From an uncultured Lachnospiraceae bacterium (GTDB taxonomy: Bacteria; Bacillota; Clostridia; Lachnospirales; Lachnospiraceae), in the NCBI GenBank assembly GCA_947178125.1, contig CAMWXB010000028.1:1-47830 (forward strand): DNA of 47,830 nt, read 5' to 3'. Of this stretch, positions 17,842 through 26,653 are shown in pieces. The notes under the pieces were generated by a model. It searched no databases, had not been told where the DNA came from, and saw nothing but the letters and a program-made list of their open reading frames with translations. Position 1 is the first letter of the stretch, and the number at the start of each line of letters is the position of its first letter. The translations under genes were made by a program, and so were the position numbers.

Positions 17842-17896
17842 TGGGTGAATGATAATGCAAGCGTCTGTCGATTGCAGTTCCAATTTGAAAAATAGC

Positions 17897-17954
17897 TTGA
17901 AGAATGTATCAAACTGATATATAATACTGCATAACAATATATCATACTGATACA
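17897..17954 (+). promoter_or_regulatory. Promoter with large dyad, candidate PadR operator
   Basis: TTGAAG (17897-17902), a 17-nt spacer, then TATAAT (17920-17925). An imperfect dyad brackets the -10: TGTATCA-aact-GATATAT (17905-17922) and ATATATC-atac-TGATACA (17937-17954). The second half lies just before the SD of the ferredoxin gene. A PadR-family gene is the second gene of the unit, so autoregulation through this dyad is a natural inference. Confidence 0.6.
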
Positions 17955-17970
17955 TAGGAGGGCTATGCTT

Positions 17971-18699
17971 ATGAAACGTCAACAGATTAGAAAAATGTTC
18001 CTGCTTATCTCGCTGCTTCTTTTTCCGGTCACGCTTTATTATTTCAGTCCGGCGCTGATCATCAATGCGGGACTGCAAGGTATTCTGAATGGGAGTTTTC
18101 TCGTATTTTGCCTGCTGTTTTTGCTGTCCATTCCTTTTGGCCGGTTATTCTGCGCCTGGCTTTGCCCGGCGGGCGGCATACAGGAATGCGCTTTTGCAGT
18201 GAAGGAAAAGCGTCCGAAACAGGGGCGGCGGTTATGGATAAAATACGGCATTTGGACGGTGTGGATGGCGGCGGTCATTCTTTGCTATTTCCACAGCGGC
18301 GGCATCGTGGCGGTGGATTTTTTGTTTGAAACGGAACATGGCATTTCGGTCTCGTCCATGCAGAGTTATCTTATTTACTATGGCATTCTCTGCCTGATTC
18401 TGATTCCTGCCCTTGTTTGCGGGAAAAGGGCATTCTGCCATTATTTCTGCTGGATGGCGCCTTTTATGGTGCTCGGTACGAAACTACGCAGATTTCTTCA
18501 CCTGCCGGGACTGCATATTCGGGCAGGGAAGCCGGAGCAGTGCATCGCCTGCGGCAATTGCGCGAAGGTCTGCCCGATGGGCATCGATGTTGTTCAGGAG
18601 ATAAAGTGCGGAGCAGTAAAGAGCGCAGAGTGTATTCAATGCGGCGCCTGTGTTGACAATTGTCCGCGCAGTATATTAAAGTATGAGAAGAAGTTTTGA
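17971..18699 (+). CDS. Membrane 4Fe-4S protein, NapH/MauN-type
   Basis: 242 residues from the second ATG (17971), which has the better SD spacing (AGGAGG, 8 nt). Four membrane segments are visible (about 8-30, 35-60, 90-110, 125-150) with CAWLCPAGG and a Cys-rich CHYFCWMAP motif, followed by two cytoplasmic 4Fe-4S clusters: CIACGNCAKVCP and CIQCGACVDNCP. Proteins of this type pass electrons between quinone or flavin carriers and soluble ferredoxin partners. The partner and substrate are not evident here. It is co-transcribed with the padR-type gene downstream. Confidence 0.85.
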   Translation: MKRQQIRKMFLLISLLLFPVTLYYFSPALIINAGLQGILNGSFLVFCLLFLLSIPFGRLFCAWLCPAGGIQECAFAVKEKRPKQGRRLWIKYGIWTVWMAAVILCYFHSGGIVAVDFLFETEHGISVSSMQSYLIYYGILCLILIPALVCGKRAFCHYFCWMAPFMVLGTKLRRFLHLPGLHIRAGKPEQCIACGNCAKVCPMGIDVVQEIKCGAVKSAECIQCGACVDNCPRSILKYEKKF

Positions 18700-18766
18700 T
18701 AGTTGAATGTCCTGACGGTCATTCTGCCGGTTTTATGTGTACTGCTGATAGTGAAGGAGGAAGTTC

Positions 18767-19468
18767 ATGGCATCGGAAAAAAAGCTGGATTGTGTAATCC
18801 TCGGCTTATTGAGTCACGAAGAACTGACGGGGTATGAAATCAAAAAGAGGATGGATACGGCTTTAAAATACTTTTGGGGAGCGAGTTACGGGAGCATTTA
18901 TCCGACGTTAGCCGGCCTTGTTGAACGCGGTCTTGCGGGCAAACGCGAGGCAGGAGAAAATAAACGGAATAAGATCATCTATACGATAACGGAAGAAGGG
19001 CGGTGCTATTTGAAGGAATGGCTGCGCCAGCCGATTGAAAAGGATGAGCTTCGTTATGAGACATTGCTGAAGCTGTTCTTTGGAAACGAAGAGGGGCCGG
19101 AGCAGGCGCTCCGGCACATCGGTGCGTTTCGGGAGAAGGTCATGCAGGAACTTCCTTATCTTCTGGGCGCGGAAAAAGTGCTGAAGGAGCACTTTGACGA
19201 GGACACCACGCATCGTTATTATCTGCTCACAGTGGAATTTGGAATCAAGACCTACCGGACTTACCTGGAATGGTGTGATGAAGCGGAGAGGATGCTGAAG
19301 GACGGCGCGGATGGCAAGATGGAAAAAGGCGTTATCGGCGAGGATGAAGCATCCGTGGAAACGGAGGATACCGTAGAGGGAACAGGAGCGGAAACGGCGG
19401 CAGAAGTAGAAGAAAAAGGAGCAGGAACAGAAGCAGAAGAGAAAGGGGCGGCGGACAATGAGAAATGA
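18767..19468 (+). CDS. PadR-family transcriptional regulator with acidic low-complexity tail
   Basis: 233 residues, ATG behind AGGAGG. The N-terminal winged helix (about 5-85, ILGLLSHEELTGYEIKKRM, then YGSIYPTLAGLVERGLA) and the C-terminal dimerisation helices (to about 180) are typical of PadR. Residues about 182-233 are a Glu/Ala/Gly-rich tail (AEVEEKGAGTEAEEKG) not needed for the fold. PadR proteins repress detoxification or metabolic genes until a ligand binds. The dyad at 17905-17954 upstream of the preceding gene is the likely operator. The reading frame overlaps the next gene by 11 bp. Confidence 0.9.
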   Translation: MASEKKLDCVILGLLSHEELTGYEIKKRMDTALKYFWGASYGSIYPTLAGLVERGLAGKREAGENKRNKIIYTITEEGRCYLKEWLRQPIEKDELRYETLLKLFFGNEEGPEQALRHIGAFREKVMQELPYLLGAEKVLKEHFDEDTTHRYYLLTVEFGIKTYRTYLEWCDEAERMLKDGADGKMEKGVIGEDEASVETEDTVEGTGAETAAEVEEKGAGTEAEEKGAADNEK

Positions 19469-20153
19469 GGGATGGGAAAAACAACAGATGAGGCGGGCCA
19501 GTTACCGGGCAGCGCTGCGAAGCGATGCCGGAGAGGAGCAGATTGGCCGCGCATTTGCGGAATGCCAGTGCATTCTGGAGCAGGAGAAGGAGGCGCATCG
19601 TCTGCTGACCGCGTCTCTTTATCGTTACGGTGGCTTTCTCTTTTTATATACCGAAGGCATCGGTGAGACTGCAGTTCCCGAAAAACTGTTTGCGCCCGCG
19701 GCTCCTTTTTTGCAGAAATGGCCTGCGGTGATAGAAACGCCGGATGAGGACAGGGCGTGGGCATTTATGCAGCCCTATTATTACCATGCGCTTCCGGAAA
19801 CAGCGGAAGAATGGATGCAGAACAGGCAGCCGTCTCTGCGGCGCGGCCGCATCGCGCTGCTTGCGCCGGGCAAATGGGAAAACTATATGACGCATCACCT
19901 TGCGCTGATGCGGGAAGGGCTGATCGAAGGCGACAGGTATCATTTGATCAGCATTCATGAAAATGTGCTGTTCTCTTATTTTGAGGAGCCAAAGACCATG
20001 ACGAATCTGCAGAAGAAGCCGGGAGCGCAGAGCAAAGCGCTGGAGGACTGGCTTTTGACGGACCCGGAGAGTCATTTTATGCGTTTCGTGCTCGGACAGG
20101 GGCCTGGGCCGGATGAGAACTTCGTGTTCCTGCCCTGTGTTGCGGGGGTCTGA
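19458..20153 (+). CDS. Hypothetical protein, C-terminal half reminiscent of RhaM-type barrel
   Basis: 231 residues, starting inside the end of padR (11-bp overlap), so translationally coupled. No signal peptide or membrane helix. The C-terminal half (about 125-215: GRIALLAPGKWENYMTHH, LALMREG, YHLISIHENVLFSYFE, then a helix and FMRFVLG) has the order of elements seen in L-rhamnose mutarotase-like dimeric alpha/beta barrels (W, H, then a YxI strand and an LFxYxE strand). This is a pattern impression, not a proven homology. The N-terminal half (YRYGGFLFLYTE, PYYYHALP) may be a second, degenerate copy of the same barrel. Confidence 0.55.
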   Translation: MRNEGWEKQQMRRASYRAALRSDAGEEQIGRAFAECQCILEQEKEAHRLLTASLYRYGGFLFLYTEGIGETAVPEKLFAPAAPFLQKWPAVIETPDEDRAWAFMQPYYYHALPETAEEWMQNRQPSLRRGRIALLAPGKWENYMTHHLALMREGLIEGDRYHLISIHENVLFSYFEEPKTMTNLQKKPGAQSKALEDWLLTDPESHFMRFVLGQGPGPDENFVFLPCVAGV

Positions 20154-20263
20154 ATGGCAGTAGTTTGAATGGCGGCGTATTGGAAAATGAAGTGGAAAAA
20201 GACGGGCATATTGTGCAGCGTTATTGGATTTCGTAGTTTGGGGACTGCCGGCGGGACGTACTG

Positions 20264-22294
20264 TCAGTCCGGCAGTACATCCCGTTTCAGCCCGGTATAG
20301 GCCAGCACAATATAAATGGCATAGATGCAGAAAAACAGCGCGAGCATACCAAGCACGATGACGGGTGGATGACCTGCGCCGATCAACATATTGTCTCCTA
20401 TCGAGTTACCCAAATAGAAAACGAAGGGAACACTGATCAAAACAGGCGGCAGGGCGGGCATTGCGTAATAAATGGTGAACTGTTTCCGCAGGGCCCTTTC
20501 CATTTCCCGACGGTCCATGCCAAGTTTTCCAAGAAGCGCAAACTGCCGTTTGTAACGTTCCGATTCGCTCAACTGCTGGATGGTGAGGATTGCGGCGGCT
20601 GTCATCGTGAGTATCAGGGCCAGATAGAAGAGCGGAAAGGCGAACAGAACCGTTTGGGCGGCGGCTTCTGCCTCTTCCTGAGATTTTGCATAGAGCATGG
20701 AATTGGTATAGGCCATATCCGCGTGGCAATCTGCATAACGGGATTCGATTGCTTCGAGTTCCCCAAACTGTGCTTCACTCACCGGTTCTGCGGTCATGGC
20801 AGCATAGATTCGGTGGTCGGCCGGTCGATTTTCCAGCACTTCATCCGGGACGACAAGAATATACATATGTCCGTTTGCGGTATTCCATTTCTGGTTAAAA
20901 TGCTCCGTATAAACGCCGCCTGCCGTCAGTGTCCTGCCGCCGATTTCGATTGGAATGTCACTGTCCTGCATCGGCTTTTCCAGATGGGACATGCAGTGGA
21001 TGAGGTAAGTTCCGGGTACGAGTGTGACCGGGGAGCATCCCATCATTTCGCGCAGGGCAGCATAATCGCTGAATTTCATCAGAGTATCCTTGTCATGGGC
21101 CTGAAAATAATAATATTGCACGTTTGCCTGAAGATAGTCGAGAAACCGGGTGTCATCGCTCAAATAAACATCATAGGTTCTGGAAGCCTTTACGGGAATA
21201 TTGGCCTCAATATATTCCAGATAGTCCGTAAAGTCCGGTTCTTTTCCCCTGATGCCGATAAAAAGGTCGAAAGCGGAATTTTCCGCTGCCCTTTCCCAGA
21301 AAAGCGCGTTAAAGCACTGTCCGGTTCCCTCGGAAATCAGTACGACGGTAAAGAGCAGGGAGATGGTAGCCATCAAAATGCCGATAGAGGCAAGCTTTGC
21401 GGTCAGCGTGCGGAAAACGAGCAGGGTATGTCCGCTGTATTTCTTCGCCGGACGTTTCTCAAAGTAAGCCGGAACGCCGGAAGCGAAACTCAGGAAAAAG
21501 CCGTAAAGAAAGGCAATGATACAGCCTGCGCCGATGATGCCGAAGAGCAGATTTCCCATCAAGAGCAGAAGCGTACCGAGGATGCCGAGAACGATGGAAG
21601 CGGTAAAAATCCAGCGGCGCTTTCTGCTCGTCTGAATAACGATTTCTTCGTTGTATTTTTCAAAATAGATCAGTTCATAAATTTTCATGGAACGGATGCG
21701 TTTCCGGCATTTTCGCTGGGCAAAAAGGTAGATGAATACAAAATATGCGGCCGTCAGCAGGAATGCCGGCAATGAGACGGAAAGGGCAAGTCTGTAAGGC
21801 ATACCGAACATGGTCAGAATAATGGCGCGCATCGCCTGAAAAAGAAGGCTGCCGAGCAGAATGCCAGCGATGAGGGCAAAACCGCCGACAATCAGATTTT
21901 CCAGAAAGAAAAGACGGGCCACCTGTCCGTTTTCCAGTCCAATGAGGATATAAGTTCCAAATTCCCGGCTGCGGCGGGAGAGCATGAAAGTCGTTGTATA
22001 GGAAACGAGCCAGCAGATAATGCGGATTACAACGATACTCGCAAGAGCGATGACGAGGGGCAGCTGCACGATGTTTTTCGACAGGAACCTGACTTCATCG
22101 GAAAAAATCAGGCCATTGAAGGCATACATCAGCGCAACGACCATGACCATCGTAACAAAATAGACCAGATAGTCTCTGGCCTGCCGTCTGGCATTGCGAA
22201 GAGACAATTTTGAAAGAAGGGCATTTTCAGATTTTGAATGGATGCCTGTTGAAGCAGGCGAGTTGGGTAATTTAGATAACATCACTGATATCAC
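20264..22294 (-). CDS. ABC transporter permease, BceB type (FtsX-like)
   Basis: 676 residues. Hydrophobic segments give about ten transmembrane helices with a large extracellular domain (about 315-525) between helices VII and VIII, the hallmark of BceB-type permeases that sense and remove peptide antibiotics from lipid II-cycle intermediates. Two FtsX-like permease regions lie at about 75-190 and 560-660. The start overlaps the end of the ATPase gene (22272-22294) by 23 bp. The module also has a sensor kinase (23247-24257) and a response regulator (27478-28155), matching the BceRSAB logic, in which kinase activity depends on the permease. A compound hairpin over the stop codon lacks a T-tract. 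Confidence 0.9.
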   Translation of the reverse strand: MISVMLSKLPNSPASTGIHSKSENALLSKLSLRNARRQARDYLVYFVTMVMVVALMYAFNGLIFSDEVRFLSKNIVQLPLVIALASIVVIRIICWLVSYTTTFMLSRRSREFGTYILIGLENGQVARLFFLENLIVGGFALIAGILLGSLLFQAMRAIILTMFGMPYRLALSVSLPAFLLTAAYFVFIYLFAQRKCRKRIRSMKIYELIYFEKYNEEIVIQTSRKRRWIFTASIVLGILGTLLLLMGNLLFGIIGAGCIIAFLYGFFLSFASGVPAYFEKRPAKKYSGHTLLVFRTLTAKLASIGILMATISLLFTVVLISEGTGQCFNALFWERAAENSAFDLFIGIRGKEPDFTDYLEYIEANIPVKASRTYDVYLSDDTRFLDYLQANVQYYYFQAHDKDTLMKFSDYAALREMMGCSPVTLVPGTYLIHCMSHLEKPMQDSDIPIEIGGRTLTAGGVYTEHFNQKWNTANGHMYILVVPDEVLENRPADHRIYAAMTAEPVSEAQFGELEAIESRYADCHADMAYTNSMLYAKSQEEAEAAAQTVLFAFPLFYLALILTMTAAAILTIQQLSESERYKRQFALLGKLGMDRREMERALRKQFTIYYAMPALPPVLISVPFVFYLGNSIGDNMLIGAGHPPVIVLGMLALFFCIYAIYIVLAYTGLKRDVLPD

Positions 22295-23033
22295 CTCCTA
22301 ACAGAGCCAGTACATCCAGAATTTCATGGTAAAAGACAGAGCGGGAGCGCCCGCCGAGGAGCAGTTCATTAAAAATGCGGCCGTCTTTTAAGAAAAGTAC
22401 GCGTTTCGCATAGCTTGCGCTGTAAGCGTCGTGCGTGACCATCAGAATCGTAGCGCCCAGGTCCTGATTCATCTTTGTCATGATTTCCAGCAGATTTTTA
22501 GAGGCTCTGGAGTCCAGTGCGCCAGTCGGTTCGTCGGCAAGCAGGAGCGATTGTCCGGCTACCATGGCTCTTGCGCAGGCGGCACGCTGCTTCTGGCCCC
22601 CGGAGACCTGATAGGGAAACTTTGACAGAATATCGGAAATACCGAGTTTTTCTGCAATCTTTTCTACTTTCTGTTTGACCGTATGGGGTTCGTGGTGGTT
22701 CAGAGAAAGCGCCAGCCCGATGTTTTCTTCGATGGTCAGCGTATCTAACAGATTGAAGTCCTGAAATACGAATCCCAGACGTTCCCTGCGGAATCTGGCC
22801 AGCTCGCCGGCGGGCAGTTCGGCTATATTTTCGCCGTTCAGCAGAATATCTCCGGCGCTCACCGTGTCGATGGTGGAAATGCAGTTTAAGAGCGTTGTCT
22901 TGCCGCTGCCGGATGCTCCCATAATGGCGATGAATTCCTTTTCCGCCACATCGAAGCTGACGCGGTCTAACGCTTTGGTAACGTTATTTTTGCTTCCGTA
23001 ATATTTTTCAATGTTTTTGACCTGTAACATCCT
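22272..23033 (-). CDS. ABC transporter ATP-binding protein, BceA type
   Basis: 253 residues from the ATG at 23033, with SD AGGGGATAGG just upstream; the family begins MLQVKNIEKYYG. An in-frame start at 23057 is less likely. Walker A is GASGSGKTT, the Q-loop is in FVFQDFNLLDTLT, the signature is VSGGQKQRAACARAM, Walker B is LLLADEPTGALD and the H-loop is VTHD. It powers the BceB-type permease encoded next. The palindromic element at 23086-23200 separates it from the kinase gene of the same operon. Confidence 0.93.
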   Translation of the reverse strand, partial: RMLQVKNIEKYYGSKNNVTKALDRVSFDVAEKEFIAIMGASGSGKTTLLNCISTIDTVSAGDILLNGENIAELPAGELARFRRERLGFVFQDFNLLDTLTIEENIGLALSLNHHEPHTVKQKVEKIAEKLGISDILSKFPYQVSGGQKQRAACARAMVAGQSLLLADEPTGALDSRASKNLLEIMTKMNQDLGATILMVTHDAYSASYAKRVLFLKDGRIFNELLLGGRSRSVFYHEILDVLALLGGDISDVI

Positions 23034-23085
23034 ATCCCCTGCCTTTCTTCGATTCACATCATCTTAGAAGCTTTTCTTAGTCTGG

Positions 23086-23200
23086 AAGAACGCCGTATTT
23101 TGGGCGTTCTTTCGTGTGAGAAAGATTTGCCTCTGGCAAATCGTAGAACTTCTTCACGAAGCAGCCATTGCTGCGAGTGTTAGAAGTTCTTCTCACACTA
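23086..23200 (+). repeat. Palindromic element B (GTGTGA-type)
   Basis: Hairpin 1 is AAGAACGCC/GGCGTTCTT (23086-23111) with loop GTATTTTG. It is followed by a closed structure GTGTGAG (23114-23120) ... CTCACAC (23192-23198), which holds GATTTGCC/GGCAAATC and a longer stem AGAACTTCT/AGAAGTTCT capped by CAGC/GCTG. The same arrangement, loop and end sequence (CACACTAT) recur at 37158-37253. It lies inside a minus-strand operon between the kinase stop and the ATPase start. It could attenuate read-through, but no T-tract follows on either strand. Confidence 0.75.
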
Positions 23201-23246
23201 TATCCTGGAAGCAGAATCTTTTGTATCGAATTGAGATTGATTTTCC

Positions 23247-24257
23247 TTACGATTTTGTAAGATTACTCCGGGCCGGGAAGGTAAGCGTTACCTGTGTGCC
23301 TTTTTCCGCATCTGAGGAAATCTGTATGAGGAGTTCGAGATGTGCGGCGAGTCTGCGGCAAAGATACAGGCCCATGCCGGTAGAGCCGCCCCGGCTGCGT
23401 CCGTTGCTTCCGGTGAAGCCCCGTTCAAAGACGCGGGGGAGTTCGTGGGCGGGAATGCCGATGCCGTTGTCCGAAACCGTGAGTTGTACCTGTCCGCCGA
23501 GCTGTCTGGCCGAAAAGGTGATGAGCGGATGTTCGCTCCGATAGCGTGCCGCGTTCTGCAGGAGCTGCCCCAAAATGAATATGGTCCATTTTTCATCCGT
23601 GTAGACAGTCTGCTCCAGGTTTTCTGTTTCTATGCGGAGACCGCTTTGGATGAGCAGGCTTCGGTGATTGCCGATGGCGTTATCCACGAGCTGGGAAAGG
23701 GATATCTGCCGTATGAGGAAGTCCTTTTCCGGACTTTCCGCGCGGGCATAAAAAAGCGCCCGTTCCACATGGGCTTTGATCTGTGCCAGTTCTACCGAGA
23801 GTTTTTGGCCCGTTTCCTTATCGGTGCGGCGGCAGATCAGTTCTGCCGCGGTAATCGGCGTTTTAATCTCATGGACCCAGCTTTCCACATATGCGCGGTA
23901 TTCCCGGTTGGCGGCCTGCGCGTCGGAGACGGCGCCAATCATGGAGCGGCCGGCTCTTTTGAATAAAGAAAGCAGGCGGCGTTCATAGGCGTTTTGGGGA
24001 GTCGGAATGCACTCGGCGAAGAGATATTTTTCATCCAGTCCATCCATAATGGATTCCAGCTCTGACAGGCGGGAGCGGCATTTGAGAAAATCGACCGTCT
24101 GTGTGGCGATGAGTGCAAAGACCCAAACGAGCAAAAGCAGCAGGAGAATACCCGTCTGTGTGCCTGTCGCATGCAGGAATGCCGCACCTGCCATTACAAA
24201 GACCGCCTGCAGAATAAGCCGTCTCAGGCGGTCTGATAAAAATTCGGTTAATGTCAT
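23247..24257 (-). CDS. Sensor histidine kinase, BceS-like intramembrane-sensing type
   Basis: 336 residues from the ATG at 24257 (MTLTEFLSDR), which has SD GGAG 6 nt before it; an ATG at 24269 overlaps that SD. Two transmembrane helices (about 12-29 and 35-55) are joined by a very short external loop, as in kinases that rely on a BceAB transporter as the sensor. DHp histidine H129 is in WVHEIKTPI, and the HATPase shows DNGIGIP, FERGFTG and STGMGLYLCR. It works with the ABC genes downstream. Its cognate regulator gene is not adjacent but 3.2 kb upstream (27478-28155), beyond a plus-strand cassette. Confidence 0.92.
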   Translation of the reverse strand: MTLTEFLSDRLRRLILQAVFVMAGAAFLHATGTQTGILLLLLLVWVFALIATQTVDFLKCRSRLSELESIMDGLDEKYLFAECIPTPQNAYERRLLSLFKRAGRSMIGAVSDAQAANREYRAYVESWVHEIKTPITAAELICRRTDKETGQKLSVELAQIKAHVERALFYARAESPEKDFLIRQISLSQLVDNAIGNHRSLLIQSGLRIETENLEQTVYTDEKWTIFILGQLLQNAARYRSEHPLITFSARQLGGQVQLTVSDNGIGIPAHELPRVFERGFTGSNGRSRGGSTGMGLYLCRRLAAHLELLIQISSDAEKGTQVTLTFPARSNLTKS

Positions 24258-24425
24258 AGTAATCTCCATTCTTGCGCAGAAAAGAAGCGCTTCCTGAACT
24301 GTTATATTTAAATAATAACATACAACCTCTCATTTGTAACGAACATTTCATACATGCACACAGGCAATGTACATAGGCATCATTGTGGTCATGGCAGCAT
24401 TAAAAAAAGAAAGAACTACACATGA

Positions 24426-24448
24426 AACACAAATTCTTGTGTTATGCT
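24426..24448 (+). promoter_or_regulatory. Inverted repeat at a probable promoter of the 24467 regulator
   Basis: AACACAA-attc-TTGTGTT (24426-24443) is a perfect 7-bp inverted repeat, overlapping a possible -10 TATGCT (24443-24448), 18 bp before the ATG. No good -35 is seen, which fits an activator-dependent promoter; the regulator encoded next is a candidate. Further upstream, TGTTAT-atttaa-ATAATAACA forms a second short hairpin. Confidence 0.35.
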
Positions 24449-24466
24449 TAGAACGGAGGTGGTGCT

Positions 24467-25144
24467 ATGCAACAAATCTTAGTTGTCGAGGATGATTTTG
24501 ATATTCAGGAGCTTTTGCGGAACTTTTTGCAGGAAGCCGGTTATGAGGTAACGTCTGCCAATGATGGGGTCGAAGCGATTGCTGTTTTTTCGGACAGGCA
24601 GTTTGATCTGATATTGTTAGATGTTATGTTACCCAAAATTGATGGTTTCAGCGTTTGTGAACTGATACGCAAACAATCGCAGGTGCCGATTATTATGCTT
24701 ACTGCGCTAAATGGCGAGGAAGAACAGATCAGGGGATTGGATCTGCAGGTTGACGATTATATTACCAAACCTTTTTCCATGCCTGTTTTGATTCGCAAAA
24801 TTGCGGCTGTTCTTCGGCGGAGCTGTCAATCACAGAATGATGAACATAGAACAATTTCTTATCAGAATCTTGTTTTGGATTGCGATAGTTACACAGCAGC
24901 AATCAATCAGACTGTTTATGAGCTGACGCAGCGCGAATTTGAGATTTTAAAAGAGCTGCTGACACATCAGGGACGGATTCTGACCCGTCAGAATCTGCTG
25001 GATAAGCTATGGCGATATGATTTTTACGGAGATGAGCGGGTCGTTGATACGCATATCAAAAATCTGCGAAAAAAGCTGGGTATCGATTTTATCCAGACGA
25101 TCAGAGGGGTAGGATACAAAATTGATAAAGAAAATAAAAAGTAG
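24467..25144 (+). CDS. OmpR/PhoB-type response regulator
   Basis: 225 residues, ATG behind CGGAGGTGGT. Receiver: VVEDD at 6-10, phospho-site D52 in LLDVMLP, T in MLTA, K in YITKPF. C-terminal winged helix (about 130-222): YELTQREFEILKELL, RILTRQNLLDKLW, DTHIKNLRKKLG, IRGVGYKI. It pairs with the kinase encoded next (23-bp overlap). Base composition is more AT-rich than the flanking bce genes and the orientation is opposite, which marks this three-gene set as a separately acquired cassette. Confidence 0.93.
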   Translation: MQQILVVEDDFDIQELLRNFLQEAGYEVTSANDGVEAIAVFSDRQFDLILLDVMLPKIDGFSVCELIRKQSQVPIIMLTALNGEEEQIRGLDLQVDDYITKPFSMPVLIRKIAAVLRRSCQSQNDEHRTISYQNLVLDCDSYTAAINQTVYELTQREFEILKELLTHQGRILTRQNLLDKLWRYDFYGDERVVDTHIKNLRKKLGIDFIQTIRGVGYKIDKENKK

Positions 25145-26570
25145 TTTATTTGCAAAAGTATTTCTGATTACGGTGATCGTATTATCCGGTATGTCATTAT
25201 TGGTATTTGGATTGCTTGCCTGGTTAATGCCGCAGACTTACTCCAACCGATTAAATGTAATTTTGGATGAGCGGACGCAGAAATTTGTTTCTGAACTGGA
25301 ACAGACAGCATTTTCGAACAGTGGGGGATTATTCGATCAGTTCGTTCAGGATAGGGAAATTCATTCGGCTGCATTATACAATAGCAATGGAGAGCTTGTG
25401 CCGTTACCCTCAGAGCAGTTTAATAATGAGTGGGGCGTATTATCTATTGCGCAATCGGTGGATGATGATTTGCGTGAAAATGCCCCTGTATTGTCAAATC
25501 ATTATTATTTTTCGTTTTCAGACAGCACCGAACGTTATTTGCTTATTGTTTATGGAACCGCAGAGCAGATTGCTGAATTGCAGCAGTCTTTTGGCCGTGT
25601 TTTTCCGTTCGTCCTGTTGGCTGTTCTGGCGGCTGCATTTGCCGTATCATGGCTATATTCCTGCATGATCACGAAGCCAGTGCTGGCAATCAGCCGTATA
25701 TCGGAGAAAATGTCCGATTTACAGTTTGATTGGAAAATTGATGAACAGAGGACAGACGAATTGGGAATATTGGGGAAAAGCCTTAATACACTGTCCCGTA
25801 ATCTTTCTACGGCATTGTCTGATTTGCAAAGCGCAAATAGGAAACTTGCGTCTGACATTGAGCATGAAAAGAGACTGGAACAGGCGCGGACAAGCTTCTT
25901 TTCGGCGGTGTCACACGAGTTAAAAACACCGATTACGATCATGAAAGGGCAATTAGAGGGGATGCTGCTTGGTATCGGTGCGTATAAAGACCGGGAGAAG
26001 TATTTAAAAAGAACGTTGGAAATTGCAAATACGCTTGAAACGATGGTTCAGGAAATCGTAACGATTTCACGGCTTGAAACTGCGGGCGCGGATTTTAAGA
26101 AAGACCGCCTGAATTGCGTTCAGATTATCAAATCTTATTTGAACGAAACAGAGGATTTGATCGTAGAAAAAGATTTGCAGATACATCCTGCTCTTGTATC
26201 ACCTGTTTTTATGTATGGAAATAAAATGCTGATAGAAAAGGTATTTTCAAATCTTATTGGAAACGCGATCAAGTATTCCCCACAAGGGGCATCCATCCGG
26301 ATTTCAGCGCTTACAGAAAATGAGCAGATAACTTTTTCCGTTGAAAATACGGGAGTGCATATACCGGAGGACAGTATTCCGAAACTGTTTGACGCATTTT
26401 ATCGTGTAGAGCAGTCAAGGAGCCGAAAAACCGGCGGGAGTGGACTTGGGCTGTATATTGTACAGGAAATACTACGCCAGTATGAAAGCGAATGTATGGC
26501 CTGCAATACGCAGTCAGGGGTAAAATTTTCTTTTTCAATTACACAGAAATCACAAACGAATCTCAAATGA
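25122..26570 (+). CDS. Sensor histidine kinase with HAMP domain
   Basis: 482 residues from a TTG at 25122, behind AGGGGTAGG; the protein begins IKKIKSSLFAKVFLITVIVLSG. TM1 (about 10-35), an extracellular domain (about 36-155), TM2 (about 158-182), HAMP (about 183-235), HisKA with H265 (SAVSHELKTPI) and HATPase (NLIGNAIKYS, then SVENTGVHIP, GGSGLGLYIV). The G1 box has NTG rather than DTG. It is the partner of the preceding regulator. It probably senses an extracellular or cell-wall signal; the lipoprotein gene behind it is a candidate target or accessory sensor. Confidence 0.92.
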   Translation: MIKKIKSSLFAKVFLITVIVLSGMSLLVFGLLAWLMPQTYSNRLNVILDERTQKFVSELEQTAFSNSGGLFDQFVQDREIHSAALYNSNGELVPLPSEQFNNEWGVLSIAQSVDDDLRENAPVLSNHYYFSFSDSTERYLLIVYGTAEQIAELQQSFGRVFPFVLLAVLAAAFAVSWLYSCMITKPVLAISRISEKMSDLQFDWKIDEQRTDELGILGKSLNTLSRNLSTALSDLQSANRKLASDIEHEKRLEQARTSFFSAVSHELKTPITIMKGQLEGMLLGIGAYKDREKYLKRTLEIANTLETMVQEIVTISRLETAGADFKKDRLNCVQIIKSYLNETEDLIVEKDLQIHPALVSPVFMYGNKMLIEKVFSNLIGNAIKYSPQGASIRISALTENEQITFSVENTGVHIPEDSIPKLFDAFYRVEQSRSRKTGGSGLGLYIVQEILRQYESECMACNTQSGVKFSFSITQKSQTNLK

Positions 26571-26653
26571 ATCACATATAGGCATGGTATCCTTTAGATG
26601 TGCTTAGGCAATTGCTTGTTAGATGTATTTCAAGAAAGGATGGTGTTTATTGT

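Noticed and set aside
20244..20283. Compound hairpin over the stop codon of the permease gene as a terminator
   Set aside because: The stems are strong, but no T-tract follows on either strand, so intrinsic termination is not supported.
20369..21775. 468-codon plus-strand open frame
   Set aside because: Fully antisense to the BceB-type permease gene, whose membrane helices and overlap with the ATPase gene are clear. The antisense frame has Cys/His-rich, non-protein-like composition.
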